A DNA stretch of 39,862 bases from Actinomycetota bacterium (GTDB taxonomy: Bacteria; Actinomycetota; CADDZG01; JAHWKV01). Under the pieces are notes generated by a model, which worked only from the letters and a program-made list of their open reading frames with translations, did not search any database and had not been told where the DNA came from. This document shows, one piece after another, positions 1-7,842 of the stretch (its first letter is position 1; each line of letters opens with the position of its first letter). The DNA is taken from NCBI GenBank assembly GCA_030447305.1, contig JAUJPC010000001.1, forward strand, positions 721,086-760,947, written 5' to 3'. A program made the position numbers and the translations under genes.

Positions 1-801
1 GACAAGGCGGCGGTGGCCCGCCGGTTCAACCGCAGCGCAGACACATACGATGCTTCCTGCCGGGTGCAGCGCCGGATGGCCGACCGCCTGATCGACCGTC
101 TGGCCGGTCTTCCGGGGGAACCCCAACGGATTTTAGAGCTGGGCTGCGGCACCGGCTATCTGACCGGGATGCTCGCGGAACGTTTCCCCCTCTCTGAGAT
201 TTTGGCAGTGGACTTCGCCGAACGAATGGTCGATATCGCCCGGCGGCGGGTTTCCGGTAGCCGCATCGAATACCGGGTAGAAGATGCCGAGGCCGTGCAT
301 CTTGAGCCTCGCTCCTGCGACCTTATCGTCTCCAATGCCACCATTCAGTGGCTTGGAGCACCGTTCGACACGCTTCCCAGGCTGGGGGACGCTCTCCGGC
401 CTGACGGCCGGATGATTCATACCACCTTCGGTCCCGCCACCTTTTGCGAGCTAAAAGGGGTCTTTGAAGACTTTGCCGGGCAGAGCGAAGCCGTCTTGCC
501 CCGGGTGGGGCTGCCGCTGCGCAGCGCAGAAGAGTGGGGCACCATCTTTGAGCAGAGCGGCCTGGTCCAGGTGCTGTCCACCTGCCGGGTCGAGGTCGAG
601 CATTATGGGGGCCCCGCCGACTTCCTCCGGGAGCTCCAGGCCACCGGGGTGACCTACCGTCCCGGCGCCTGGGGGACAGAGCGGCTCCTGCCGCGAGCGC
701 TGATCAAGGCGCTCGACCGGTACGACGCCCGATTCGCATCGCTGGATGGGATTCCGGTCACTTACGAGCTACTGGAGGTTAGCGGCGTCCTCACCGCTTG
801 A
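1..801 (+). CDS. BioC-like SAM-dependent methyltransferase, 5' end outside the window
   Basis: Class I SAM-dependent methyltransferase, closest in layout to malonyl-ACP O-methyltransferase (BioC), which methylates the free carboxyl of malonyl-ACP so that biotin's pimelate chain can be built by fatty-acid enzymes. The reading frame is open from base 1 (DKAAVARRFNRSADTYD) and this matches the usual BioC N-terminus, so the real start probably lies just upstream; a GTG at 13 is the first start codon inside the window. SAM motif I is ELGCGTGYL, an acidic motif II region follows (AVDFAERM), and SNATIQW fits the post-motif seen in BioC. The C-terminal half (FCELKGVFEDF, then the ATGVTYRPG segment) resembles the BioC cap region. 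No other biotin gene is in view, so the substrate is inferred from family resemblance only; a generic methyltransferase remains possible. Confidence 0.75.
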   Translation, partial: DKAAVARRFNRSADTYDASCRVQRRMADRLIDRLAGLPGEPQRILELGCGTGYLTGMLAERFPLSEILAVDFAERMVDIARRRVSGSRIEYRVEDAEAVHLEPRSCDLIVSNATIQWLGAPFDTLPRLGDALRPDGRMIHTTFGPATFCELKGVFEDFAGQSEAVLPRVGLPLRSAEEWGTIFEQSGLVQVLSTCRVEVEHYGGPADFLRELQATGVTYRPGAWGTERLLPRALIKALDRYDARFASLDGIPVTYELLEVSGVLTA

Positions 802-875
802 AGCACCACTTTAAGGGGAAAGAAAGTAGGATGGCTTACAACCTTTAGATTTTCTTAGCTGGAAAGGAGCGCCGC

Positions 876-1268
876 ATGTACGAGGACGACGCAGAGAACG
901 CCCGAGCAGCCCTTCGTGCACTGTGGTCGGCTTCCGGCCAGATGGACGGCGCGGACAGCCTGGGGCAGGAGAAGGAGTTTGCCGGCGTCAACATTCCCAC
1001 CGAGGGAGGCAACGACGGCAAGGGCAGCAGCGAGCAGCACCAGACGGTGGGTCTCCAGGACTTTGCCCAGAACAACGATCCCACCTTCGACCGCGGAGAG
1101 GCTGCCACCAAGTTGAAGGAGGCGTGGAGATCGACTCTTACCGCCGAGGGCAAGATGGGATCCCAGAGCAAGAGCCTGGGGGCCACCGCCAAGGAGACCA
1201 CCAAAAAGTTGAAGCCGGGACCCGAGGGAGCTGCGCCGGCCAGGCCGGGGTCCGTCGACGAGGCATAG
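876..1268 (+). CDS. Unrecognised small hydrophilic protein (130 aa)
   Basis: I do not recognise this protein. It starts at ATG 876 behind a strong ribosome-binding site (GGAAAGGAG at 861-869). The product is hydrophilic, rich in Gly, Ala, Glu and Lys, has no cysteine, signal peptide or membrane segment, and is probably partly disordered. The middle (VGLQDFAQNNDPTF) and a lysine-rich stretch (ATKLKEAWRSTL, then KETTKKLKPG) are the least biased parts. It lies between the methyltransferase and another biased small protein, both on the same strand, with gaps of 74 and 82 bp. Strong initiation signals and an uninterrupted frame support a real gene; no function can be inferred. Confidence 0.6.
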   Translation: MYEDDAENARAALRALWSASGQMDGADSLGQEKEFAGVNIPTEGGNDGKGSSEQHQTVGLQDFAQNNDPTFDRGEAATKLKEAWRSTLTAEGKMGSQSKSLGATAKETTKKLKPGPEGAAPARPGSVDEA

Positions 1269-1350
1269 GTTTGCAGGAAGCGTTACATTAGGATCACTTT
1301 CACCACAAAGGTTTGAAGAATCTGCAGCTCAAGGTTAAAAGGAGGAACGA

Positions 1351-1758
1351 ATGCTCAAGCGGCCCAAGCTCAGCAAGCGTGAAGATGCTTCGAGCGCCCC
1401 TACCGGCGGTAGCAGCGCACCCCCGGCTTCGCGCTCCGGCGGCTCTGGTATTTCGACGTCAGCGCTCCAGGCAGCCCTCGGAGGCGGTTACCAGAGTCCT
1501 ACCGGCGGTGGCGGGGGCGGTGGCGGATCCGCATCCAGCGGTATCAGCTCCTCAGATCTTGGCCAAGCCCTGACGGCCGGCGGCACCGCCGGCGGCAACA
1601 AGTCGGTTCCTTCGGGCCGGCACACCTCGTACCCGCTTCAAGGTGACCTGACCAGTATTCCGGCCAAGGCCGGGACCCGTTCCGGTCCACGGACGACCTC
1701 GTACCGGATTCCGCTGGCGAAGTCTGCACACAACAACATCTACGACTCAGTCAACTAG
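1351..1758 (+). CDS. Unrecognised Gly/Ser-rich low-complexity protein (135 aa)
   Basis: Not recognised. ATG 1351 is preceded by AAAAGGAGGAACGA, an excellent ribosome-binding site. The N-terminal two thirds are Gly, Ser, Ala and Pro rich, with a run of eight glycines around residues 53-60 and two similar segments (SGISTSALQAALGGG and SGISSSDLGQALTAGG) that look like an internal duplication. The C-terminal third is more complex and basic (GRHTSYPLQGDLTSIPAKAG, then TTSYRIPLAKSAHNN). No signal peptide, membrane span or cysteine is present. A perfect hairpin follows 13 bp after the stop, so this is probably the last gene of a short transcript with the gene at 876. Confidence 0.6.
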   Translation: MLKRPKLSKREDASSAPTGGSSAPPASRSGGSGISTSALQAALGGGYQSPTGGGGGGGGSASSGISSSDLGQALTAGGTAGGNKSVPSGRHTSYPLQGDLTSIPAKAGTRSGPRTTSYRIPLAKSAHNNIYDSVN

Positions 1759-1770
1759 CAATCTTCGTCC

Positions 1771-1796
1771 CGGGCGCAGGAGCAATCCTGCGCCCG
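1771..1796 (+). terminator. Perfect 11-bp hairpin with GCAA loop after the Gly/Ser-rich gene
   Basis: CGGGCGCAGGA (1771-1781) and TCCTGCGCCCG (1786-1796) pair perfectly around a GCAA tetraloop of the stable GNRA type. No T-tract follows on the plus strand, so this is either a T-poor terminator, as is common in GC-rich actinobacteria, or an mRNA 3'-end stabiliser. An ATG at 1801 begins only four bases after the hairpin, which argues that the next gene starts at 1849 instead. Confidence 0.6.
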
Positions 1797-1848
1797 TGGC
1801 ATGTCCGGGCGAGGGTTGGTCCGGGTCGTACGCATCTGGAACCTCCTA

Positions 1849-4800
1849 ATGGACAACGCACCTTCATCCCCCAATCGTCTGGCCGGCGAAGCAAGCCCTT
1901 ATCTGAAGCGGCAGGCGGCGCAGGCCGTGGACTGGCACCCGTGGGGTGACGAGGCCTTTGCGCAGTCCTCGGCAACCAACCGGCCAATCCTGGTGTCCAT
2001 CGGCTACTCCACGTCCTGGCAGTGTGCCGCCGTGGATGCCTTCTTCGAGGACCCCGCGATCGTCGAGGCCGTGAACTCGCAGTTCGTCGGGATCAAGGGG
2101 GATCGCGAGGAGCGACCCGAGGTCGACGCCCATCTCACCGAGCTGGCCGGGTTGCGAGACGCAGACGCGGTGTATCCACTGACGATATTTCTAACTCCCG
2201 AAGGGCTGCCCTACGGGTCCCGGCCGGCGGTTTTGGGTGACACTCCACAAGACTTCCGTTCCGCGTTGGCAGGAGCGGCCGGCCGGTGGACCGACGATCC
2301 CGGGGAAACGCGCCGGCAGGCCAGCCTGACGGTAGAGCAGCATCGGCGCTCGGCCGCCGATGCCCCCCGAGGGGAACCGGCCGGCCCCGCGCTGCTCCAG
2401 CAGGCCGTCTTCGGCATCCAGGCCTCTTTCGACGACGTGAACGGGGGCTTCGGGGATGCGCCGCGACATCCGCACACTCCCGCTATCGAGTTCATGCTCC
2501 GGGCGGGCGCGCGCGGGGTGGCCCGTGCGACGACCGTCGCGGAGGCGACCTTGCGCAAAATGGCCCAGGGAGGGATCTACGACCAGATAGGCGGCGGATT
2601 CCATCACCTCGCGGTGGACCGTGCCTGGCGGGTGCCCAGGTTCGAGAAGCTGTTGGTGGACAATGCCCTGCTTGCTCGCTCCTACACCCACGCCTGGCAG
2701 CTGTTGAATCACGACCTGTTCAGCCGGATTGCCCTTGAGATTCTGGAGTACCTGCTTCGGGACCTCGCCGACCCCGCGGGGGCATTTTATGCCGGCGAGT
2801 TTGCAGGAAGCGACGGGGAGGAGGGACGGTTCTACACCTGGAGCTTCGACGAATTCACCTCGGTTGCCCCGGACGCCACGGCCGCTTATGGCGTCAGCGC
2901 AAAGGGCAACTTCCGGGGTCGCAACGTTCTCAGACTCGAAGGCGACGAGCTTGTGGGTGCGGCCAGGGCAGCGCTTCTGAAACGCAGGACCGAACGTACC
3001 CGTCCCGCTCGCGACGAGAAGATCCTGACCTCCTGGAACGGAATCGCCATAGCCGCACTTGCGGAGGCTGGTGCAGCCTTGGACCGCCCCGACCTGGTGG
3101 AAGCTGCGCGCCGGTCCGCGTCCACCATCCTTCATCGCAACCGTCACCGGTCGACGGGAAGGTTGTGGCACACCCATCCGGATGAGGCTCATGCGGTGCC
3201 CGGGATGCTGGAGGACTACGCCTGCCTGGCCGAGGGCCTTTACACCTTGTGGGAGACGACCTTCGAGCCGGAGTGGATCACAACCTGCGAGGAGCTGGTT
3301 CGCACGATGATCGAAGAGTTCTGGGACCCGGCCGGAGGCTTGTTCACCACCACCGCCGGCCACGATTCCCACCTCCCACGGCGCAAGGACCCCCGGGACG
3401 GCGCCGGTCCGTCGGCGGCTGCGGTGGCTTCCGTCCTGCTCGGCAAGCTCGCCGTTCTAACGGGCAATCGGGACTACAGCCGAAAGGCGGCCGGGATTGT
3501 CGACGACTCCCTCGGCGTTCTCCAGGACCGGCATCTGGATGCCGCCGCCATGCTTGGGGCGGTGGACGCCCTTCTCGCCCAACCCCTCGAGATAGTGGTT
3601 CTCGGTTCCACATCCGACCGGCGGACCCGTGAGCTCCGCAAGCAGATCTGGGTTCGTTACCTCCCGAACAAGGTCTGCGCCGGGGCCCCGCCGCTCATCC
3701 CGTTCCCAGTTCTGGAGGGCAAGGAGATGGTTGGGAATGCCCCGACCGCTCACATCTCACGCGGAGGATCCCGCAAGCCCCCCGTGGTGGACCCCGAAGA
3801 GTTCGAGCCTGCCCTGAAGTTCTGGAGAAGCCCGTCGGAAAAACAGGTGGGCCGGGTTACCGCCCTGATCGGCAACGTCCTCCAACGCCGGCACTTCTTC
3901 GACAACTTGCAGAATCCCGCCTGGATCGAGCCCCTGCGGGAGGCTGGCTTTTTCGAGGTTCCTCCGCCGCCCATCTACGACTTTGTTGAGGGGACCGTGG
4001 GCTCGCCGCCCTGGCCGCAGTCCAAGTATCTGGCGCGCATGGCCCCCTTTAGCCCCGAAGCCGTTCAGCAGGTGGCGATGGAGGTGCCGGATGCCGAGAA
4101 TGTCCAGGTCGCCGAGGACCTGGCCGACGTAGCGCTGGCCTTGCCCCCTCAGCTGGCGGCGCAGTTTGTGCCCAAAGCGAGGGAGTGGCTGCGGTCACCG
4201 TACCTGTTACATCTCCCGGAGAAGCTGGGCAACCTGATGGTGCGGCTGGCACGGGGAGGGCAGACCCAGGCTGCCGTCGAGCTTGCGGAGGCGTTGTTCG
4301 AGTTGCGCCCAAGTGATCCGTCGACAAGCAAACAGCCGGTGTGGCTGGCCCCCGAGCCGAGGGCACGCTTCGGCCGGTACGCCTACGAGGCGCTCGTCAC
4401 CGACCAGCTTCCTCTGCTCGCCGAAAAGGCTCCGTTCCCCACGCTCGAGCTTGCCGGGAACCTGCTTTCAACCGCCATTGCGCTGTCGCACCGGCCGGGA
4501 GAGGAAGATCCCCCCAACGATCACTCCCACCTGTGGCGCCCGGCCATCCACGAGCACGAGCAGAACATCGACAAGACCCTCAGGGACCCGCTGACCACCG
4601 CCCTGGCGGACATCGCAGAGGGGATTGCCCGGGAGCAGCCATCATTGGTTCTCGAGCTGGTCCGCCGACTGGAGCGGGGAGAGTGGCACATCTTCCGCCG
4701 GGTGGCGCTGCATCTGCTGCGCGTTTGGCCCGAGATCTCGCCGGAGACCATTGCCCGGCGGCTCACAGACCGCCATCTGTTCGGGGATCCGCATTTCCAC

Positions 4801-6654
4801 CATGAGTACCTGTTGCTGGCGCGGGACCACTTCGAGGACCTCTCGGCGGAGGACCGGGCCGTGATCCTTGGCTGGGTGGACGAGGGTCCGGACCTGGACC
4901 TGTGGAGAACCGATCCGCGCACCCTGACAATCGACGAAGCCGGGGAAGCGGACGATTACCGGGACCGGTGGCGTCTCGACCGCCTGGCGATGCTTCACGA
5001 GTCTCTGCCGCCTGCATATCGGGAGCGCTACGAGCGGCTGGTCGAACAACTCGGCCTTCCAGAGCATCCGGAGTTTGTCATCTACCTGCCCGGAGCCCGC
5101 ACCGACCCGACGACTCCCAAACAGGCCGACGAGCTGCACGAATCGGATCTTGATGAGCTGGTGGAGTTCCTCTCGTCGTGGGAGCCGACACCCGGCCTGG
5201 GCAATCCGACGTCCGAGGGGCTTGCCCGAAAGCTGGCGGCTGTGGTGGCCACCGAGCCGGTGAAGTTTGCCGACGCCGCCCCTTCGTTCAAAAAGCTGGA
5301 CCCTGCGTACGTTTGGGCCGTCCTGCAGGGACTGCGGGAGGCAGCCGAAGGGTTCGAGTTCGAGTGGAAGCCGGTCCTGGAGCTGGCGGCGTGGACCGCC
5401 AATCTGAGGCCCGGCACCCAGGCGGAGCGGTGGCGGCCGGCCCGTCTGGAGGTCAGCCGTCTGCTGTCCCGCGGCTTTGGCCAGGGCCAGTCTCAAATCC
5501 CGTTTCGGTTCCGCAAGGCGGCGTGGGAGGCAATCGGGCCCCTGACGGACGACCCGGATCCAGACTCACCAGCCTCCGCTGCCGCCGGGTCGGTCGACGG
5601 TGCACCCGCTCAGTCGATCAGCACGGTCCGCGGTGAGGCGATACACGCGGTCGTCCGCTACGCCCTGTGGGTCCGTCGGGAGATCGAGACCAGCCCCAAT
5701 GTCCGGGAGCGCCTGTCGAGGGGCCTCGACGAGATGCCGGAGGTTCGTGAGGTTCTAGAGGCGCATCTGGACCCCGCCGTAGATCCCTCGCCCGCTATCC
5801 GGTCGGTCTACGGCAGGTGGTTCTCCTTCCTCCTCATGCTGGACAACCACTGGGCGACAGAACAAGCCGGCATGATCTTTCCGCAGCAGCCGTCGCTCGA
5901 GCACCTGCGCGACGCCGCTTGGCAGGCGCATGTGAGCTTCTCGTCACCCTACGACCACCTGCTCAATGTCATCGAGGCGGAGTACAGGCGCGGTGTCGAC
6001 CTGATCGGGCGCTTCAGCAGCCGGCCGCAGAACACCGTGGCTCCCGAGAACCGTCTGGCCGAGCATCTTATGGTGTTCTACCTGCGGGGCAAGATCGCGC
6101 TGGACCGAGGCGGCCTTGTAGGACGCTTCTTCGCCGATGCCCCCGACAAGCTTCGCCACCACGCGCTGGCCTTCATCGGGCGCAGCTTGAAGAACCAGGA
6201 GGGCAAGGTCCCGACCGACTTTGCGATGCGGATGCAGGCCCTGTGGGACCGCCGGATGCAGGCGGCGACCGAGGCCGGTGACGTTAGCGACTTCACCCGG
6301 GAGCTCTCTGCGTTCGGGTGGTGGTTCGCCTCGGGCAAGCTCGAGACCTCATGGTCCGTCCGGCAGCTTATGAAGGTCCTGGAGCTCGGGATAAAAGTCG
6401 AGCCGGCCAACCTGGTGATCGCTCGGCTGAAGGAGATGGATGAGTCATTCGCCGCACGGAAGGTCGAGGCCCTGTCGCAGATTCTGGCCCGGGAGCAGGA
6501 CAGCGTGAGCCTGGTGGCGTGGACCGATGATGCGCGGGCGATCCTCAACGAAGCGATCGGTTCGGGCGACGATGCGGCCCGGTCCACCGCTTTGGAGCTT
6601 TTGAGCTTCTTTGATGTTCAGGAGCTCGAAGAGTTGGTGCGCTGGGACCAGTAG
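1849..6654 (+). CDS. Degenerate DUF255/thioredoxin-like (YyaL-type) region fused to a ~940-residue helical extension
   Basis: A protein of about 1601 residues. Residues 1-655 follow the YyaL/DUF255 family, a thioredoxin-like domain followed by an alpha/alpha barrel: [40 protein letters not shown], then YLPNKV and VLEGKE near the family's usual end. The family's signature residues have decayed. The CHWC redox motif is S56-W-Q-C59, the GGTYFPP segment after the FLTPEG strand is absent, and the terminal CRNxxC motif is serine at 637 and 641. YyaL proteins normally end near 680 residues; here about 940 mostly helical residues follow, with motifs such as [34 protein letters not shown] and [11 protein letters not shown] cannot name that module; it looks like a helical-repeat scaffold. 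ATG 1801 is an in-frame alternative start, but ATG 1849 matches the family N-terminus and clears the upstream hairpin; neither has a clear ribosome-binding site. The extension's function is unknown. Confidence 0.85.
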   Translation: MDNAPSSPNRLAGEASPYLKRQAAQAVDWHPWGDEAFAQSSATNRPILVSIGYSTSWQCAAVDAFFEDPAIVEAVNSQFVGIKGDREERPEVDAHLTELAGLRDADAVYPLTIFLTPEGLPYGSRPAVLGDTPQDFRSALAGAAGRWTDDPGETRRQASLTVEQHRRSAADAPRGEPAGPALLQQAVFGIQASFDDVNGGFGDAPRHPHTPAIEFMLRAGARGVARATTVAEATLRKMAQGGIYDQIGGGFHHLAVDRAWRVPRFEKLLVDNALLARSYTHAWQLLNHDLFSRIALEILEYLLRDLADPAGAFYAGEFAGSDGEEGRFYTWSFDEFTSVAPDATAAYGVSAKGNFRGRNVLRLEGDELVGAARAALLKRRTERTRPARDEKILTSWNGIAIAALAEAGAALDRPDLVEAARRSASTILHRNRHRSTGRLWHTHPDEAHAVPGMLEDYACLAEGLYTLWETTFEPEWITTCEELVRTMIEEFWDPAGGLFTTTAGHDSHLPRRKDPRDGAGPSAAAVASVLLGKLAVLTGNRDYSRKAAGIVDDSLGVLQDRHLDAAAMLGAVDALLAQPLEIVVLGSTSDRRTRELRKQIWVRYLPNKVCAGAPPLIPFPVLEGKEMVGNAPTAHISRGGSRKPPVVDPEEFEPALKFWRSPSEKQVGRVTALIGNVLQRRHFFDNLQNPAWIEPLREAGFFEVPPPPIYDFVEGTVGSPPWPQSKYLARMAPFSPEAVQQVAMEVPDAENVQVAEDLADVALALPPQLAAQFVPKAREWLRSPYLLHLPEKLGNLMVRLARGGQTQAAVELAEALFELRPSDPSTSKQPVWLAPEPRARFGRYAYEALVTDQLPLLAEKAPFPTLELAGNLLSTAIALSHRPGEEDPPNDHSHLWRPAIHEHEQNIDKTLRDPLTTALADIAEGIAREQPSLVLELVRRLERGEWHIFRRVALHLLRVWPEISPETIARRLTDRHLFGDPHFHHEYLLLARDHFEDLSAEDRAVILGWVDEGPDLDLWRTDPRTLTIDEAGEADDYRDRWRLDRLAMLHESLPPAYRERYERLVEQLGLPEHPEFVIYLPGARTDPTTPKQADELHESDLDELVEFLSSWEPTPGLGNPTSEGLARKLAAVVATEPVKFADAAPSFKKLDPAYVWAVLQGLREAAEGFEFEWKPVLELAAWTANLRPGTQAERWRPARLEVSRLLSRGFGQGQSQIPFRFRKAAWEAIGPLTDDPDPDSPASAAAGSVDGAPAQSISTVRGEAIHAVVRYALWVRREIETSPNVRERLSRGLDEMPEVREVLEAHLDPAVDPSPAIRSVYGRWFSFLLMLDNHWATEQAGMIFPQQPSLEHLRDAAWQAHVSFSSPYDHLLNVIEAEYRRGVDLIGRFSSRPQNTVAPENRLAEHLMVFYLRGKIALDRGGLVGRFFADAPDKLRHHALAFIGRSLKNQEGKVPTDFAMRMQALWDRRMQAATEAGDVSDFTRELSAFGWWFASGKLETSWSVRQLMKVLELGIKVEPANLVIARLKEMDESFAARKVEALSQILAREQDSVSLVAWTDDARAILNEAIGSGDDAARSTALELLSFFDVQELEELVRWDQ

Positions 6655-6866
6655 TTCCCGCTTTCGGCCGGATGGCAGCTTGCCAAACACCCCCCGGACT
6701 CTGATAGAGTCTTTCCTGCTGTACCACTTAGAGCGCGCAAATGGAACGGATATTGAACGCGGCAAGTCACAGCTATAAGGTCTCGAATTAGAGGTAGAAT
6801 ACCCACCGAATTTGCAGGAGCCTTGGAGCAGGATCTCCCGGGCTGGAGGCATTCGAGAGGAGACCC

Positions 6867-7151
6867 ATGGGAGCAGGAACTTTAGCGTCTCACATACCGG
6901 GTGAACCCCACCTATTCGGGTGGTACCTGGGTTTTGGCATAGCGTTCGCCCTGATCGTGGTGATCGTTATCGAGGTGCAGGCCATCCTCATGCTGGCCCG
7001 CAAGATCGGAACGCAGGCTCAGTCCGCCATTCAGGGTCTGGAGGAGTGCTTCGTCTCCACCGCTCCTCTGTTCGACCTGCAAAAGACGGTCGACCACGCC
7101 CGAGCCATCGTCGAGGGCCTGTACGGGGTCCGCAAAGGAGTGGGGGGTTAA
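6867..7151 (+). CDS. Small single-span membrane protein, first of three (94 aa)
   Basis: ATG 6867 follows GAGAGGAGACCC, a good ribosome-binding site. One strong transmembrane segment lies at about residues 18-42 (WYLGFGIAFALIVVIVIEV), followed by a basic turn (LARKIG) and a helical tail of about 45 residues. It is the first gene of a tight three-gene operon whose products share this layout. The 212-bp leader from 6655 holds no gene; it contains a weak inverted repeat (GACTC-TGATA-GAGTC) and an AT-rich patch (TTGAAC at 6753, TATAAG at 6774, 15-bp spacer) that could be a promoter. Family not recognised; the tail could oligomerise beneath the membrane. Confidence 0.7.
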   Translation: MGAGTLASHIPGEPHLFGWYLGFGIAFALIVVIVIEVQAILMLARKIGTQAQSAIQGLEECFVSTAPLFDLQKTVDHARAIVEGLYGVRKGVGG

Positions 7152-7154
7152 CCA

Positions 7155-7487
7155 ATGAATACCGGTGGATATCACTTCTCAGAGATAACCTTTTGGTGGG
7201 TGGCTCTCGGCATCGGCTTCGTGGTCTGGCTCGTGGTCATCGCATTGCTCACCCTGCTGCTTAGGCTGGTGCAGGACATCGACGGCGGGGTCATCGGAGT
7301 CCGTGACGTTCTTCACCGGGTCGCCGGCAACACCCAGGCGACCTATCTGCTCAAAGATACCGCCCAAGGCGTCGATGCGGTTCTGAACGAGGGTCTGCAG
7401 CACCACCTGTTTCTCACGCGGGTCATGACCTCGAACTTTGGTCGTCCGGCAGGCAAGGCGAAGATCGGAAGGAGGCCTGGACAGTAA
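7155..7487 (+). CDS. Small single-span membrane protein, second of three (110 aa)
   Basis: Starts 3 bp after the previous stop, so it is surely co-transcribed. An N-terminal transmembrane segment (FWWVALGIGFVVWLVVIALL) runs from about residue 13 to 38 and leads into a helical, Asp/Val-rich tail (RLVQDIDGGVIGVRDVLHRV, then LLKDTAQGVDAVLNEGL) and a basic C-terminus. The layout and several tail positions parallel the neighbours on both sides, which suggests divergent paralogues. Family not recognised; a small membrane scaffold or complex subunit is plausible but unproven. Confidence 0.7.
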   Translation: MNTGGYHFSEITFWWVALGIGFVVWLVVIALLTLLLRLVQDIDGGVIGVRDVLHRVAGNTQATYLLKDTAQGVDAVLNEGLQHHLFLTRVMTSNFGRPAGKAKIGRRPGQ

Positions 7488-7771
7488 TGGAAGGGGTAGG
7501 ACTTTTGACTCTGCTGACATTCCTCGATGTAGGTGCACTACTGATCGTCCTGGCGCTGTTTTTGCTTCTCATCTCCAACCGCCTGAACAACATAAACGCC
7601 AATCTGGCCGACTGCTCCGCCTCCGTGGCGGCAATCGTCGGACACGTCGAGCCGATCATCCCCGGTCTCGGACAGATCAACCGCACCCTGGGAGTCATCG
7701 CTGGCGCACTGCCTCTGCTCTACGGGCTGACCGACAAGATCACCTCATCCTCGGGAAAGCGAGCGAACTAA
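7487..7771 (+). CDS. Small single-span membrane protein, third of three (94 aa)
   Basis: Its ATG shares one base with the TAA of the previous gene (TAATG), the usual sign of translational coupling. The hydrophobic segment (FLDVGALLIVLALFLLLISN) is followed by a helical tail with alternating small hydrophobic residues (LADCSASVAAIVGHVEPIIP), ending in a second weakly hydrophobic stretch (LGVIAGALPLLYGL). Together with the two preceding genes it makes a three-subunit-like membrane operon ended by the hairpin at 7797-7822. Family not recognised. Confidence 0.7.
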   Translation: MEGVGLLTLLTFLDVGALLIVLALFLLLISNRLNNINANLADCSASVAAIVGHVEPIIPGLGQINRTLGVIAGALPLLYGLTDKITSSSGKRAN

Positions 7772-7796
7772 GGTACAAAGCTGCTCTAGGATCGAT

Positions 7797-7822
7797 TACC
7801 CGGCCGGATCACCGGCCGGGTA
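7797..7822 (+). terminator. Perfect 11-bp hairpin ending the small membrane-protein operon
   Basis: TACCCGGCCGG (7797-7807) pairs perfectly with CCGGCCGGGTA (7812-7822) around an ATCA loop and is followed by the T-richer CTTGTTT. It lies 25 bp after the third membrane-protein gene and 20 bp before the acylase start, so it is best read as an intrinsic terminator, possibly with read-through. Confidence 0.7.
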
Positions 7823-7842
7823 CTTGTTTGGAAGGGGTTCAG

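Noticed and set aside
1755-1835. Minus-strand 26-codon frame with a good AGGAGG site, ending in a cysteine-rich CSCARDEDC peptide
   Set aside because: It overlaps the perfect hairpin and the start region of the large plus-strand gene, and its sequence is dictated by the inverted repeat; the ribosome-binding site match is most likely chance, though worth remembering if transcripts are found.
2191-3372. Long minus-strand frame opposite the YyaL-like gene
   Set aside because: Antisense shadow of a strong coding region; no protein-like motifs.
7438-7842. N-terminal extension of the acylase reading frame
   Set aside because: It overlaps the third small membrane-protein gene and the terminator hairpin and has no family resemblance; a ribosome-binding site sits at the GTG at 7843.
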